Assembly (NCBI GenBank): GCA_004794655.1
Contig: SMMW01000618.1
Coordinates: 496,001 to 560,000, forward strand
Direction of reading: 5' to 3'
Length of the DNA: 64,000 bases
From: Marisa cornuarietis
Lineage: Eukaryota; Mollusca; Gastropoda; Architaenioglossa; Ampullariidae
Position numbers and translations under genes: made by a program. Below the pieces are notes generated by a model, which saw only the letters and a program-made list of their open reading frames with translations, did not search any database and had not been told where the DNA came from. Of the stretch, positions 35,630-47,019 are shown piece by piece; positions within the stretch are counted from its first letter, which is position 1, and each line of letters starts with the position of its first letter.

Positions 35630-37900
35630 CCACTTTGCTCTGTAGGCCTACGCCTTTTTGTGTCGATTAGGTAAGAAGAATGTGGATTTTCCTGTTTTAG
35701 CATTGATTAATAACGAATCAGAATTTTCATATGCTACTCATTAGTTTTACAAGTTTCAACCTCGATACAGGTGTGTGCATGCAAGTGCCGGTCGTATGCA
35801 TGCATGTGTGTGTGTGTGTGTGAGAGAGAGAGGACAAATGTTTACAATGCTAGGCTGTTTGAGGCTACGTGCACAGGAAAAAATCGCACAGGATCTGCAC
35901 CTCTACACTAAAATGAGTCAGTTGGACAGAGGCCATTGCTTCGTTCTTCCTGCACGTGTGTTTAGGTTAACGATCGCTAGTAAGTATTTTAGCTAAATGA
36001 GGCGTAACGTTTTCTGAGCGGAAGGAACAAACTCCTCCCACATGTTTACTTCAGGCACACTCAGTACGACAGAATGACAGCTGCTATCCTTATGCGCGTG
36101 GAAGGCCTCGCTGCTTTTCGGGTCACATTTGATCATATGCTTTCTTGGAACCCTATCTCTCTATTCCCGGAATACGTAGAGGGAGGACAACAAACACAAT
36201 CTAGTTAGCAATAAAACAAATTCACGTTGAACAGAGACTGCTACTACTGCACGTATTATGTTACATTCACTTTTGTTAGCAAGTGTTTTTTTTTTTAGCT
36301 AAATGCTGCTTAAGATTTGTCTGAGCGTAAGAGCCATCGTCCCTCCCCCGCATGTTTTGCTTGATATGATTGAGTTTTGGTTGCTGTGTGAGGTCTTATG
36401 TTCAAAGAAAAGTCTGCCACATTCTAGGTTATGCCTCATTGCGCTTACCTCTCCCTTTACTCTCTATTCTCGTCGTGGGACGATAATTGTAATCACGTCA
36501 AGACATTAGACACTAGACATTAATTTTATTCACCCACCTCTTGAGGGTATAAATAGATTGACACTATACGCAAACAGCAGGTCACCCAAACAATTTCCTC
36601 AAATACATCTTGAATAAATGTACATGGAGCTTAAATAAAAATAAATATAAAAGAGTGTTATATAACAATGTAAACAGTAGTTACAGAAGTAACAGTTTCT
36701 GTTGTTATCAGAACAGCAGTGAAGTATACTATAATGTGATTGGTCATTACCATTACGTCATTTATCTAATGGCCTTCTGGGACAGACTTGTTATGTTTAC
36801 ATTTCCAAACACTTTTGTTTGTGTTGTGCGCGCTTGCTACCTCTGACAGCTTGAACGGAGGTGGTACTGCGAAGACATTGTCTAAGTGTCACAAAATCTC
36901 CTGCTGGTCAAGGTAAGACTGATTTGATTAATCGATCAGCGTTCTAGAGATGGCAGGTTCAATGAAATCACCACCACAATATTTTAGTCTCGACGAGGTG
37001 CATAACCGAATTGTTACTAAGCACTTCCTCTTTTAGCTTTAAAAATGTTAAAGGCAAAGTTTAAAAAGCGGTAATAAAAGCAACAAATCCTCCGGTTCAA
37101 CGTTTCGATCCGACGATCGTTAAAAATGTTTGTATAAGAGAACACCAGCTCACAATCCAGAAGAACAAAATGGCGAAGGCTTCCAAAGGACGTGTATGTA
37201 GGCCACCGTGCCTGGGACTCAGAAGATTAAAAACATGGCTTTAACTATAGTACATTGTCCAGGAGATGTCTGAACTATTCTAGAAAGGATGAGGGCCACC
37301 TCATGCGACATGTGTGATTATATCGCTGTGTGTGCACGTAGGCACTGGGTGTGACGGGCCGGATGTTTTGGAAACATAACCTCAAAGTCTACAATACTGA
37401 ATACATTTCCTTGTTAAATAAGTCGCCTTGGCGCGATTGTGGGATAGGGATATAGGAGCAAACGAGACAGTTTTGCTGACATGTTAGAATAATAATTATA
37501 TACAATACATATGTATAGTGTGTGGAATAATAGCACTAGAATTGTGCTCACGATTAATTACATTTATGAATGTGATCTTTATTGTAAATTATTGTAATAC
37601 ATGAATTGCGGCCATTTTGTTACGTGCAATGATTATCACTGCAAAAATGTCTATCAAAGAAACATAACTGTCACTATTCCTGTCATGCTCCATTACGCTT
37701 ATCTCTCTATTTGCTTTCTATTCCCGTAATAAGAAGAAAGGAGAAAACGAACCTAGTTGTAATATTGACAATGGGACGATAATTGTAATCACATCAAGAC
37801 ATTAGACAGTAAACATGAGTGTTTTCATGCATCCCGTGATGGTATAAATAAATTGAAATTATACACAAATAGCAGTTCAGCCACTATCTCCCTTTGATCT
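35630..37900 (+). pseudogene. Orphan 5' part of a gene copy
   Basis: Carries the AGGCCTACGCCTTTTTGTG block (35644) with GATTTTCCTGTTTTAG after it and, about 1.5 kb later (37169), an ATGGCGAAGGCTTCC block matching ATGGCGAGGGCTTCG at 24238 in gene C, where the spacing from the first block is also about 1.5 kb. No large exon, A/B exons or terminal exon follow before the next 5' block at 39446. Read as a truncated duplicate. Confidence 0.4.
36543..36570 (+). promoter_or_regulatory. TATA-like site in a duplicated block
   Basis: GAGGGTATAAATAGATTGAC. The surrounding block (36420-36590: GGGACGATAATTGTAATCAC, ATTAGACA, TATAAATA, CAAACAGCAG) recurs at 37690-37890, where GGTATAAATAAATTG sits at the same place. 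Possible promoter; no transcript start known. Confidence 0.3.
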
Positions 37901-39445
37901 TTATATCATCCAGGTGATCTACACAGTATTTCGATCTCTTTGTCGGGTGCTTCTCGGATAGTTTCTTTTACTGTGAGCAAGGCCTTATCTATGAAAAGTG
38001 TCTGTTAACATATTATCCCTTCTTTAACTGGCGCTCATTCAAATGGCTTACGCCTTTCTTAATAGATTAGCGAGTTGGCGGTTGTTGTTTTTATTATTAT
38101 TATTAATACGAAGATCAGTCTACTAAGTTTTATAAGTTTTATGAAATATTTTGAATCAGTAACTTCTGGCTGATACCGGGTTGACAAGAAGTGCACTTAA
38201 TGTCACGATCCACAATTCAAGTCTAATTTATGTTATTTTTTAACATCCAGGCTCTTCGTTCTGACATACGAATTATGCGTTAGCAATCCTAGTCGCGATA
38301 CACGTTTGCTTACTGACCGCTGATCCTTCCTGATTGAGTGACCTCAGTAAAATGTCATTGCTATTGACTGCTGCAAAGCTGACTTTTCTACTGGTTTAAT
38401 ATATTTGCTGGTCAGGCAATCTAAGAGAATATTGGTGCTGAAACAGGTACCTGCTGATCTCCAGCAAAAGATAAATACAAAATTGCTGTCATTTTGGGGA
38501 GGATTAAGGATCCTCGCAAACAAATGGCGATGAACATCACCAGGATGGAGTAAGGGAACACTGGAACTGTTGAAGTTTAGCCATTAGTAAGGAACCCCTC
38601 GGCAAAGGTAGTCCCCCCCTCCCTGTGCTCACATCGAATGGCACATTCCACAGAATATATAGTCCAGTCGCCGGGCAGCTGCTTCATGTTGGCTGGTGGC
38701 TTGAACAATCAAAGGAGGAGATACAATGCCGTAGAAAAAAAGGGAAAACAACTTACAGTTGGCCAGGCGAACTACATCTCATCCCTATGAGTAACCCACT
38801 CCCCCTAAGACCTTTTTAAAAATAAGAAGCTGACTTCAGGTCTATTAATAATGTTTGTTGGCCCGATAATTCACTAGCCATCAACATTTTACTAGCGCCG
38901 CTGGTACACAAGGGCCTTATCAAATCTGGCATTTTGTACGAGTTACATCAACATTAGTGTCAGCAAAGCAACTGAAGCACAGCTGGAGGAAGTGATCATT
39001 GGTGAGTACATCTTATCACATCTGGGAAAGAGGCATCATACACCCTGCAACCTTTGAGATGGACTACAAAGAGAGGCGAGTGCAACAAAATGTTGGAAGG
39101 ACGCACAAGTTATTTCAAGTCTTAACAAGGGAAGAACACAGCAAAACCTGAAATTGATCACCCATCGGTCTGACATCATGATCGATTAATTTGTTAATTT
39201 GACCTTGTAGTGACTTCACGCTAAGCACGAGAGAAAATCTGAAGAGAGAGGATAGTGAACTGTTCAGAGAAAACTTCCGATGGCCAGTTATGAGTAGAGG
39301 TGTAACAGAGATCTGAATTCAGATGTTAAAATTCTCACTGCAGTAGTCGCAAGCATGTTACCACCTCGCTAGTGGGCGTCCTTCACCCGTTCCTCCCACA
39401 CTGTTGCCTGCGACAGCAGTCAGTACAAGTTTGTGATGTCCACCA

Positions 39446-39554
39446 GGCCTACGCCTTTTTATGCAGATCTGTGGAAATGATGGGAATAGAATTTTCGTGA
39501 TTCGATCGAAAAAGCCAAGCGATTATTTTTATTCACATTCTGTCCTTAGTAGAG
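39446..39554 (+). other. Probable 5' non-coding exon of gene D
   Basis: AGGCCTACGCCTTTTTATG, then GAATTTTCGTG, TATTTTTATTCACATTC and donor AGAG|GTAAGTGT. It aligns along its length with 22722-22842 upstream of gene C, including the GTAAGTGT donor and the following TAATATTG. Confidence 0.4.
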
Positions 39555-40849
39555 GTAAGTGTTAATATTGTTATGTTAGCCTCCCAGTCCATTAGGGTGG
39601 CTGGGTTATTCGTTAAATACATGCGGCAACTCAATTGTGCGATCGAGCAGACAAAGTGTGTTAGAAATGAAAGTGTCGAGAGTTCCAACTTGTGTCATTA
39701 GTTGTACTCAACATGACTTCCGCATCTCGTAGATGCTATGACTGTTACAATTACGAGTGAGTGAGTGACATGACACGACACATCTTTTAATGTCAACTGG
39801 TGGATCGGTCAACGAGAAAGAAAAACGCGATATCGCTTCAACAGTATGTATAGCCAACCACGCCAATACAAATCTTGCATGGAACAGTAATATTTCACGG
39901 TTCGTTCAAATTTCAGGCACCATCGACAAGTTAAAAGTCTAGTGATGTGTATTATTTATGACCGGCGAGAGATTGGTGCAAAATACTATTTACCCAAATC
40001 TGAGCAAATGCCCCCCCTTCACTCCTCCGTTTTGAAGATGGGTTATATCCCCATCTACAAGTCCGAACTGACAGGCGCGCTGGTTCGACCCCCGTACAAG
40101 AAGTGCAGTCGACCCAGCTGTCGGGAATGGGTACCTGACTCCACAGAGGGTTGGGAAAAGTAATGTAGTGAAGGAGAGGAGATGGGCACCGCCCTCACGT
40201 AACGTTGGCCCCGAGAAAATTAAGTCTCTAACACCTCCCTCCCTAACGACCTGAAAAGGTTGGGGGACGACCTTTTTATCTTACTGAGGTTTACCTAATC
40301 ATTAGAAAAAAAATTAGCACCCACTAGACAATTATATACCAGGAATGCCTTGCCCCGTTCTTCGTACTTTTAATTTTTTTTCTGTAACCAACCTCTCTTT
40401 CTCCCGTAATAATAAAAAATAAGAACACAGGAGCAAAAACGAATGCTTTAAAAAAAAGATGAAAAATAGGACCAGCTGGGAGAGTAGTGGCTACTTTTTC
40501 TATAGAGGAAACAGTCAGGGAAATTGTCATTACACTGGTTCGTTATTCTTTACATTTTCACGACTTTTTTAAGTTTCAAGGCAACTGCTGTCAATAAATG
40601 TAAGATCCAATTGATTTATCTGTTTGATCAGCAAGAGAAAGAAAGATCAGTAGACTGGCTAGGTGGAAAGAAAAGCTTGCTAGATAAAAACTGAGTAATT
40701 ACGGAATTTTCCGAAATAGACTATTTGGGTGTTAGACGATAGCTGTTAACTCTTTGTGCCCTTACGCTGAAACAACGGAATAGATTTGTTGCTAATATTA
40801 TTACAGCTACTCTTGTTATTATTGGACTGTAATATGTTTATTGGCTAGT

Positions 40850-40990
40850 TCGATTACTTGCTGGCTAAAGGGCTTGTTCCTATGACAGTGAGAATTGGGT
40901 GTCGTGGTTCGGATTTCGGCTTTAATATTCCTTTCTTTGGGTGTGCCATCTCATCTCTCTGTCAACTGCATGCAGGTGTGACAGTATTTA
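40850..40990 (+). mobile_element. Degenerate tRNA-derived SINE
   Basis: GGTTCGGATTTCGGCT and the preceding GACAGTGAGAATTGGGTGTC match the SINE at 9843 (AACAATGAGAATCAGGTGTC, GGTTCGGATCTCGGCT). It lies just upstream of the gene D leader exon. Confidence 0.5.
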
Positions 40991-41103
40991 AAAACGGGTA
41001 CGTCACAATGTATGAATGAGCGATCCTCTTTATCATCTGTTGCCCTGATTTTTGTTTTGCGCTTGTTTACTGATAGCAGAAAGACAGAGTCTGCTGACGA
41101 CAG

Positions 41104-41440
41104 GGGCAAATGAGCGGAAATGAAGACCCAGACGATTTACGCGATTTCAGAAAGACATGGGACAGGAAAAGGAAGAAAAAGAAGAAAACAAGAGAAAAGG
41201 ACAAAGAGTACTTTCGGGGAACGAGAAGGGAACCCCCAAGGGTGACGAGATGCCGACGACCAAATTTCCAAGCCAACGATAGATTTGCGCGCATGTCCTT
41301 ATGTCTACTAAACCTGTTCAGCTTAATTTCGACAGTTGGGGGAGTAAGACGTCTTGATAGTTTGGCAAGGCGCCCTGCTTCAGTTTCGACTGAGGGAAAC
41401 ATACCCCGCAATGGGCCTACCTACATGGGGTATGCAAAGG
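41104..41440 (+). CDS. Gene D leader exon (DPDDLRD)
   Basis: Starts after GACGACAG; ATG at 41110. SGNEDPDDLRDFRKTWDRKR is followed by a run of Lys. Donor AAGG|GTATGG in phase 1, identical in context to gene C. The exon is about 730 nt shorter than its gene C counterpart and lacks the 70-residue repeat. Confidence 0.65.
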
Positions 41441-44400
41441 GTATGGTAAAGATTCTCGTTTCTTGCTTATTACAGGATAATGGGTATCTGTTTCTAAACG
41501 TTTTTTTATAAATAACTGAAAAAATAATTAAATAAATGTCAAAGATCTACTCCAATGGGTCAAAAAGTATTGCAAATTTAAGAGGAGAAAAGAAATATCG
41601 ACATCAGTGACACGATAAGTAAAGAGATTTGGAAGAAAGTAGTGTCATAGGCTCACAATCGTAGTACTGGAATGGCTTTGATGTAGTGCTTCTGACGATT
41701 TCTGTTTATACGGAATTAGTATTTAAGAATAAATGGGGATTGGTTTCAGAAAGCTACGCTTTTGACACGGGCAAATCTAGGAACAATGTTGGAGCGAACC
41801 TGAACAGCCACGCTGCTAATTCGGAGAAGTTTGGTTCCCTGAAAAGCCACGCAGCTAACCCCTGTCTTGGATCACTGTTAAAAAGCCACGCTGATGATAA
41901 GCAAGAGTTTGATGTCAGTCATGGGAGAGCGACTAGCTCCGCTGATGACACGCTAACATTTTGCTCCAGTCATAAGAATTTTACTAGCAGCCACTGCCCG
42001 GAAACAGCTGAGTTTGGTTCCAGACATGCGAGACTGACTAGCCACGCCCCTGAAACACTTGAGTTTGGTTCCAGTTACACAAGACTAAATAGTCCCGCTG
42101 CTGACACGCAAGAGTTTGGTGACAGGCATGTAGTACTTACTTGCCACAATGCTCAAACGCAACCGTTTTGTTCCAGTCATGCGAGACTAAATAGTCATGC
42201 TGCTGCTGACACACAAATGTACTGCGCCAACCATGTGGAACTAAATAGCCACACTTCTGACATGCAAGAGTTTGGTTTTTGTCAGGCGAGACTAATTATC
42301 CCCGCTGATGACACGCAACCAGTTTGCTCCAGTCATGCGAGACTGGCTAGCCACGTCCCTGAGACACCTGAGTTTGGTTCCAGTCAAACGAGACTAAAGT
42401 TAATTAATAGCCACACTGCTGAGACGCAAGAGGCTGGTGACAGTCACGCGAGACGGAATAGATACACTGCTGTTACTCAAAACTCATCGAGTCGAGAAAC
42501 AGCGGAACTTGGCAGTGTCGCTTCTGAAACCAACAAAAATGTGCGTTGTGATGCAGCGGGACTAGAAAGTAACTCTACTACCAACGACTTTGGATGTCGT
42601 GATAGAGTGGAGCTAATTAACCCCGTTACTAAAACCGATCCAGGGCGTCTTGAGGAAGGGGGGCTGGACAGCCATTTTACTGAAACCAAAGATGCTAACG
42701 ATCGAAATACAGAGGAACTTGGCAGGGTCGCTGCTAACACCAAAGAATTTGGGCGTCGCAGTAGAGTGGACCTAGACAACCACACTACTACCACGGAAGA
42801 CTCTGGATTTCGTGATGGAGCGGGACTAGTAAGCCATGTTGCCGACACCAAAGAATTAGGGCGTCGCGATAAAGCGGGACTAGTTAGCTTCATTACTGAC
42901 ATCAAAGAAGTTGGGCATTGTGACGGAGTGGGACTAGGTAGTCACACTATCACGGAAGGCTTTGAATATCGTGATGGATGGAGACTAGACAGCCACGCAA
43001 CCGAGATCAAAGATCTTGATCTTGGGAGTCGAGATGTAAACGGACTCTATAACCTCGTTACTAGCACCAGAGTTGGGCGACGTGATGGGTGGAGACTAAT
43101 TAGTCCCATTGTTACCACGAAAGTCTTTGGCTATCGTGAGAGAACGGGACTAGTTAGCCACATCGAGGATTTTCAGAGTCGTAATGGAACAGGACTAGAC
43201 AGCAAGACGACGGCCACAGAAAACTTCGGATATCGTATTAATGCAGGAGTAGTTAGCTACTATGCTGACACCGAAGAACCTGGAAGTGGTAATGGAGCCG
43301 GACTTATACGCCGCGGTACTGAAACTAAAGAAGCTCGATGTTGCGATGGAGTGGGACTAGACAGTCACTCGAATGGCATTGAAAACGTTGCTTGTCGCGT
43401 TAGAGCGGGTCTAGATAGCCACACTACTCACACCAATGATCTTTGGAGTCGAGTCGCTACTGACACCAAAGAGGTTGGGCGTCGTATTGAAGGAGGACTA
43501 CTTCGCTACGATAGTGCCACAGATGAGTGTGGATGTCGTGCCGAAGCGGGACAAGACAGCCACCTTACTGACACCAAAGGGTTTGGGCGTCACGATGGAG
43601 CGGGACTAGTCAGCCACTCAGCTGACACCAACGATCTGGGGAGTCGAGAAGTAACGGGACTCGACAGCGTCGATACTGTCACCAAATATGGAAGGGGTAA
43701 CGAAGCTGGTCTAATATGTTACGGAACCGACACTAAAGATTTTCGACGTCGTGATGGAGCGAGACTAGACAGTCGCGCTACTGACACCGAAGACTTTGAG
43801 TGTCGCTATGGAACGGGACTAGACAGCAACTCTGTTGACACCAACGATCTGGGGAGTCGAGATGTAACGGGACTCGACAGCGTCGATACTGACACCAAAT
43901 ATGTTGGGCATCGCAATGGAGTGAAACTAGTTACCCACGCATCGGATACCGAAGAGTTCGGATATGGGGATAGAATAGGACCAGAAAGCAACACTACCTC
44001 GACTGAAGACTTTGGATGTCGTAATGAAGTGGAGCTAGTCAGCCACGTTGCTCGTACGGAAGAATTTGGAAGTCAGGACGTAGAGCGACTAGACAGCCAC
44101 GTTACTGATAGCGAAAGCGTTCTGTGTCATAATGATACCGAACTAGTTATCCACTCTGCTGGCACCAAAGAATTTGGAAGTCGAAATGTAGCAGGAGTAG
44201 ATAGCTACTCATCCGACACAGAAGAATTTAGATGTCGTGAAGGAGCAGGACTAGACAGCCATTCTACCGACACTGAAGATTTTGGGTGTCGTGGTGGGAA
44301 AAGAACAAACCATGCTACTGAGAGAAATGATTTTCGACCTCGTAGTGTAGCGGCACTGAAAAGCCAGGCTATTGACACTAAAGAATTCGGATGTCGTTCT

Positions 44401-46628
44401 GGAGCAGGACTAGATATTCACTCTGAAAGCACAGAAGACCGTTGGAACCCTCTTGGAGTTTGCAACCTGCCGATGTTGGTAAGAAGCCATTAGAATCTTT
44501 TGTCCTCTTTCTGTCCCACTATTTTATAAACGTCAAATTTTGAACGGGATTAATCTTGGTTTAAGTTTTATCTGCAATATAAGCAATTCGGCTCTCTATA
44601 TTCTTTAGTACTTAGAGGTCAAACATGTGAAAATTAAAGAATAACTTCACCAACGACTGTACGATGCAAAATGTAGCAGGGTGTGACCTTTTTTTGTCTT
44701 ATGTTGTTTAACAACATTTGTTTATAAGCAGTTTGCCATTCATTGTTATTTAACGTGCAGCTCTTAGTTTGAATGTAGTTCCTTACTTTTATCTCTGTTA
44801 TTGTCTAAAGACCTCGTCCATAATGTTCAGTTCTTTTCCATTGTCAACATCTAAGCCACCTTTTACCTGTACTTCTCCTTTTCTTGTTTCTATGTGCCTC
44901 TGCGGAAATGCAGGTGTGCGTGCGAGTGCTTGTAGTTTTTAATATTGTCGTGTACAGATACTGGTAGTCTTTGAAATTATCCTTGTTGCTATACTTCTTG
45001 TTATTTAATTGTTATTAACAGGAAAGTGGATGGGAATTTTCTGCTCAGTTTGAAGATGCGCGGGTTAACGGCTGTGTTGATGAAACAAACAACAGCGTTA
45101 ACCATGGTGGAGCACACAGGAGAACAGTGAGGGTAACAAAATTAACAAAAAAAGTTTTCTTACACTCAATAATCTAACGACTTACCTTTTACCTGCTTAC
45201 TCTGAAGAAAAATAGCTAAGCCCTTTAGGTATCCATTAATCTTATACATTATTCTCTTCGTCTAAGACCATCTAACATGAAGGAAATCAAAGCTTATAAA
45301 GGGAGAGAATTAAGCGTTGCTATTGCATTATTTGTTTGGGTTGTAATTTTGATAATTTTCTTGATGGGAAGAGGTAGATGAAAAAACTCACATTGGTGGC
45401 TTATAACTCTCGTTAATAAAGAAATGTCGTTGTCCTTTTCCCTGTCTGTGTGTGTGCGCGCGCGCGCGAAAACACTCTTCTGAGTACTCCATTTAGAGAA
45501 TATTCTCTTCATTCATTTAGTATTTGTCCGTTTCAGGGAACAAGCTTGGGGCATTCAATCCAGTGCGAAGAAGATTTGCGCTGTAAGTAGACTGACGTAA
45601 ACGAACTATTGTTTTAATACATCCATAGACAATATGCTTTTATCCTTCATGTCCACAAACTTTCAGCCGCATTATTAGTAATAAAAATTACACTTTTAGA
45701 CGATAATTTATTAAAGTATTTAATTTTAAAACGCAAAAAACTATGAAATACGAGAAAACACTATTTTGTAGAACGTATGCTAAGGATCATAGGGAAATGC
45801 TGCCAAGACAGCTGAAACATAGCACGGTCATTAGGCACCGTGTGTACTCAAGCCTTGTGAAATTTGTAAGAAATAAAATATTTGTGAATTTTTTCCCCAT
45901 GCAGTGGGACGCCACGACGCTGTAGCTGGACCGACATCAGGAGAATATGCTAATGTCGATCCCTACACGGGGAGCCTGGGTGGAGATCGCAGACGACCGA
46001 TAATGGTAAAACGTACAAGACTCTGTTCTTGTCTTCTACACTACTAATATTTTTCGATCGACAGTAGTATGGTTTCACGGTTGTAGTCTTTGTGAAGACT
46101 AGAAATTAGAATTATCAATGGTGGTCTCTCTACTTCTGTGCCTTGTATCTCATGGTATGTCCTGAACACAGCTAACCTCCTGCTGCTGCTTTGGCCAGTA
46201 ACTACCCAGTAATTATATACCAATAGTATACTGCCAGTAAAAATCTTTACAGTTTAACTGCTGTTGTTGTTAGTACCGATCTTTAAACCAATACTGCTGT
46301 TGCCCGAAAACATCTTGTCAATGTAAAGGCTGTTGTTAGCAACTCTTGATATCGATACTGTTGTTGTTTTTCGTAATGATCTTTACAGTGTGACTGCTGT
46401 TGCTGATAGTACTTATCTTTACACCAACAATGTTGTTCTCGATAAACATCTTTAGGCTGTAACGGTTGTTGATAGTCTTTACACTTCTCCTACTTTTCAG
46501 CAAATACGTGTCAACAGAGCTCATTTGGTTGATCAGTGCGAAGAAGATCTTTCCATCAGTGAGTACGTTGTCTGTACGACTGCAAGTCTGTCTCCCACTG
46601 TGTCAACTTTTGAACCTTTGTGTTTGCA

Positions 46629-46678
<50 letters not shown>

Positions 46679-46959
46679 ATATGTGAGAGTGTTTTTATTT
46701 CTTCGTTGTCATTGTGTATTTGTGTACGTGGTGTATGTCTTTCAAATGAGCCAGGCATTATTCGTAAACAAGAATCTCGTTCCCTTTAGATACCGAATGG
46801 CTGCAGGGGCAGGAAGAGCCTTCGCTGGGAAGGGATTGGTGGTGTCTCTTGTGCAACGCTTCTCCGTGGAGGATCATCCTAGGACAATGCGAGCATTCCT
46901 TCTGTTCCTCCTGCTACCGAGGCCATCAGAGATGCCCCATTTGTCGCAGCTTAATCTGA
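41104..46959 (+). CDS. Gene D: long repeat protein of the tandem family ending in a RING finger (spliced)
   Basis: Possible E3 ubiquitin ligase with a very long repeat region; partner unknown. The ATG is at 41110. Exons: 41104-41440, 41750-44478, 45022-45132, 45537-45582, 45905-46005, 46501-46558 and 46790-46959, totalling 3546 coding nt (1181 aa and stop), all phases consistent. The first coding exon repeats the gene C leader (EDPDDLRD then a Lys/Arg run). The second is about 910 codons of 17- to 18-residue repeats. Two A+B pairs follow, then a RING: CLLC, 11 residues, CEHSFCSSC, 6 residues, CPIC. Compared with gene C, the variable part is completely different while the cassettes, RING and 3' flank are clearly paralogous. 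The acceptor at 41749 has a weak pyrimidine tract but is in the right phase. Confidence 0.7.
41750..44478 (+). CDS. Gene D repeat exon: about 45-50 tandem 17-18-residue units
   Basis: Open for about 910 codons without a stop. The first third uses a 17-residue unit like FGSRHARLTSHAPETLE. The rest uses an 18-residue unit with consensus near FGxRxGAGLxSHxTDTED (for example FGRHDGAGLVSHSADTND). Conserved points are FG, R, GL, SH and DT. Some units lack a few residues. Regular short period suggests a solenoid or fibrous fold; no known repeat family recognised. Ends ATGTTG|GTAAGA in phase 0. Confidence 0.75.
45022..45132 (+). CDS. Gene D type A exon 1
   Basis: 111 nt, enters phase 0 (unlike other type A exons) because the repeat exon ends in phase 0; leaves phase 0. 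ESGWEFSAQFEDARVNG, then HGGAHRRTVR. Acceptor TTATTAACAG, donor GTAACA. Confidence 0.7.
45537..45582 (+). CDS. Gene D type B exon 1
   Basis: 46 nt, phase 0 to 1, CCGTTTCAG to GTAAGT. Reads GTSLGHSIQCEEDLR. Confidence 0.7.
45905..46005 (+). CDS. Gene D type A exon 2
   Basis: 101 nt, phase 1 to 0, CCATGCAG to GTAAAA. LGRHDAVAGPTSGEYANVDP, then GGDRRRPIM. Confidence 0.7.
46501..46558 (+). CDS. Gene D type B exon 2
   Basis: 58 nt, phase 0 to 1, CTACTTTTCAG to GTGAGT. QIRVNRAHLVDQCEEDLSI. Confidence 0.7.
46631..46677. repeat. (GT)n microsatellite
   Basis: About 23 GT units in the last intron of gene D. Another GT tract lies at 48575-48613. Confidence 0.95.
46790..46959 (+). CDS. Gene D terminal RING exon (C3HC4)
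   Basis: Phase 1 entry after TCCCTTTAG; stop TGA 46957-46959. CLLC, then NASPWRIILGQ, CEHSFCSSC and six residues to CPICRSLI. All metal ligands are present. It shares the 11-residue first loop, PW and the CPIC spacing with gene C 31119-31318. A longer open frame over the same bases (to 46982) is a shadow without these ligands. Confidence 0.8.
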
Positions 46960-47019
46960 CAGGCCCCGTGTACATTTCATAATGAAAAACATTTTTGTTG
47001 TAGAAATTTCCATTTTAAC

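Noticed and set aside
42477..42905. 142-codon minus-strand open frame inside gene D
   Set aside because: Shadow of the repeat exon; the periodic plus-strand frame explains it.
46635..46982. 115-codon frame over the gene D RING exon
   Set aside because: It starts in a GT microsatellite and misses the Cys/His ligands; the phase-1 frame ending at 46959 carries the complete RING.
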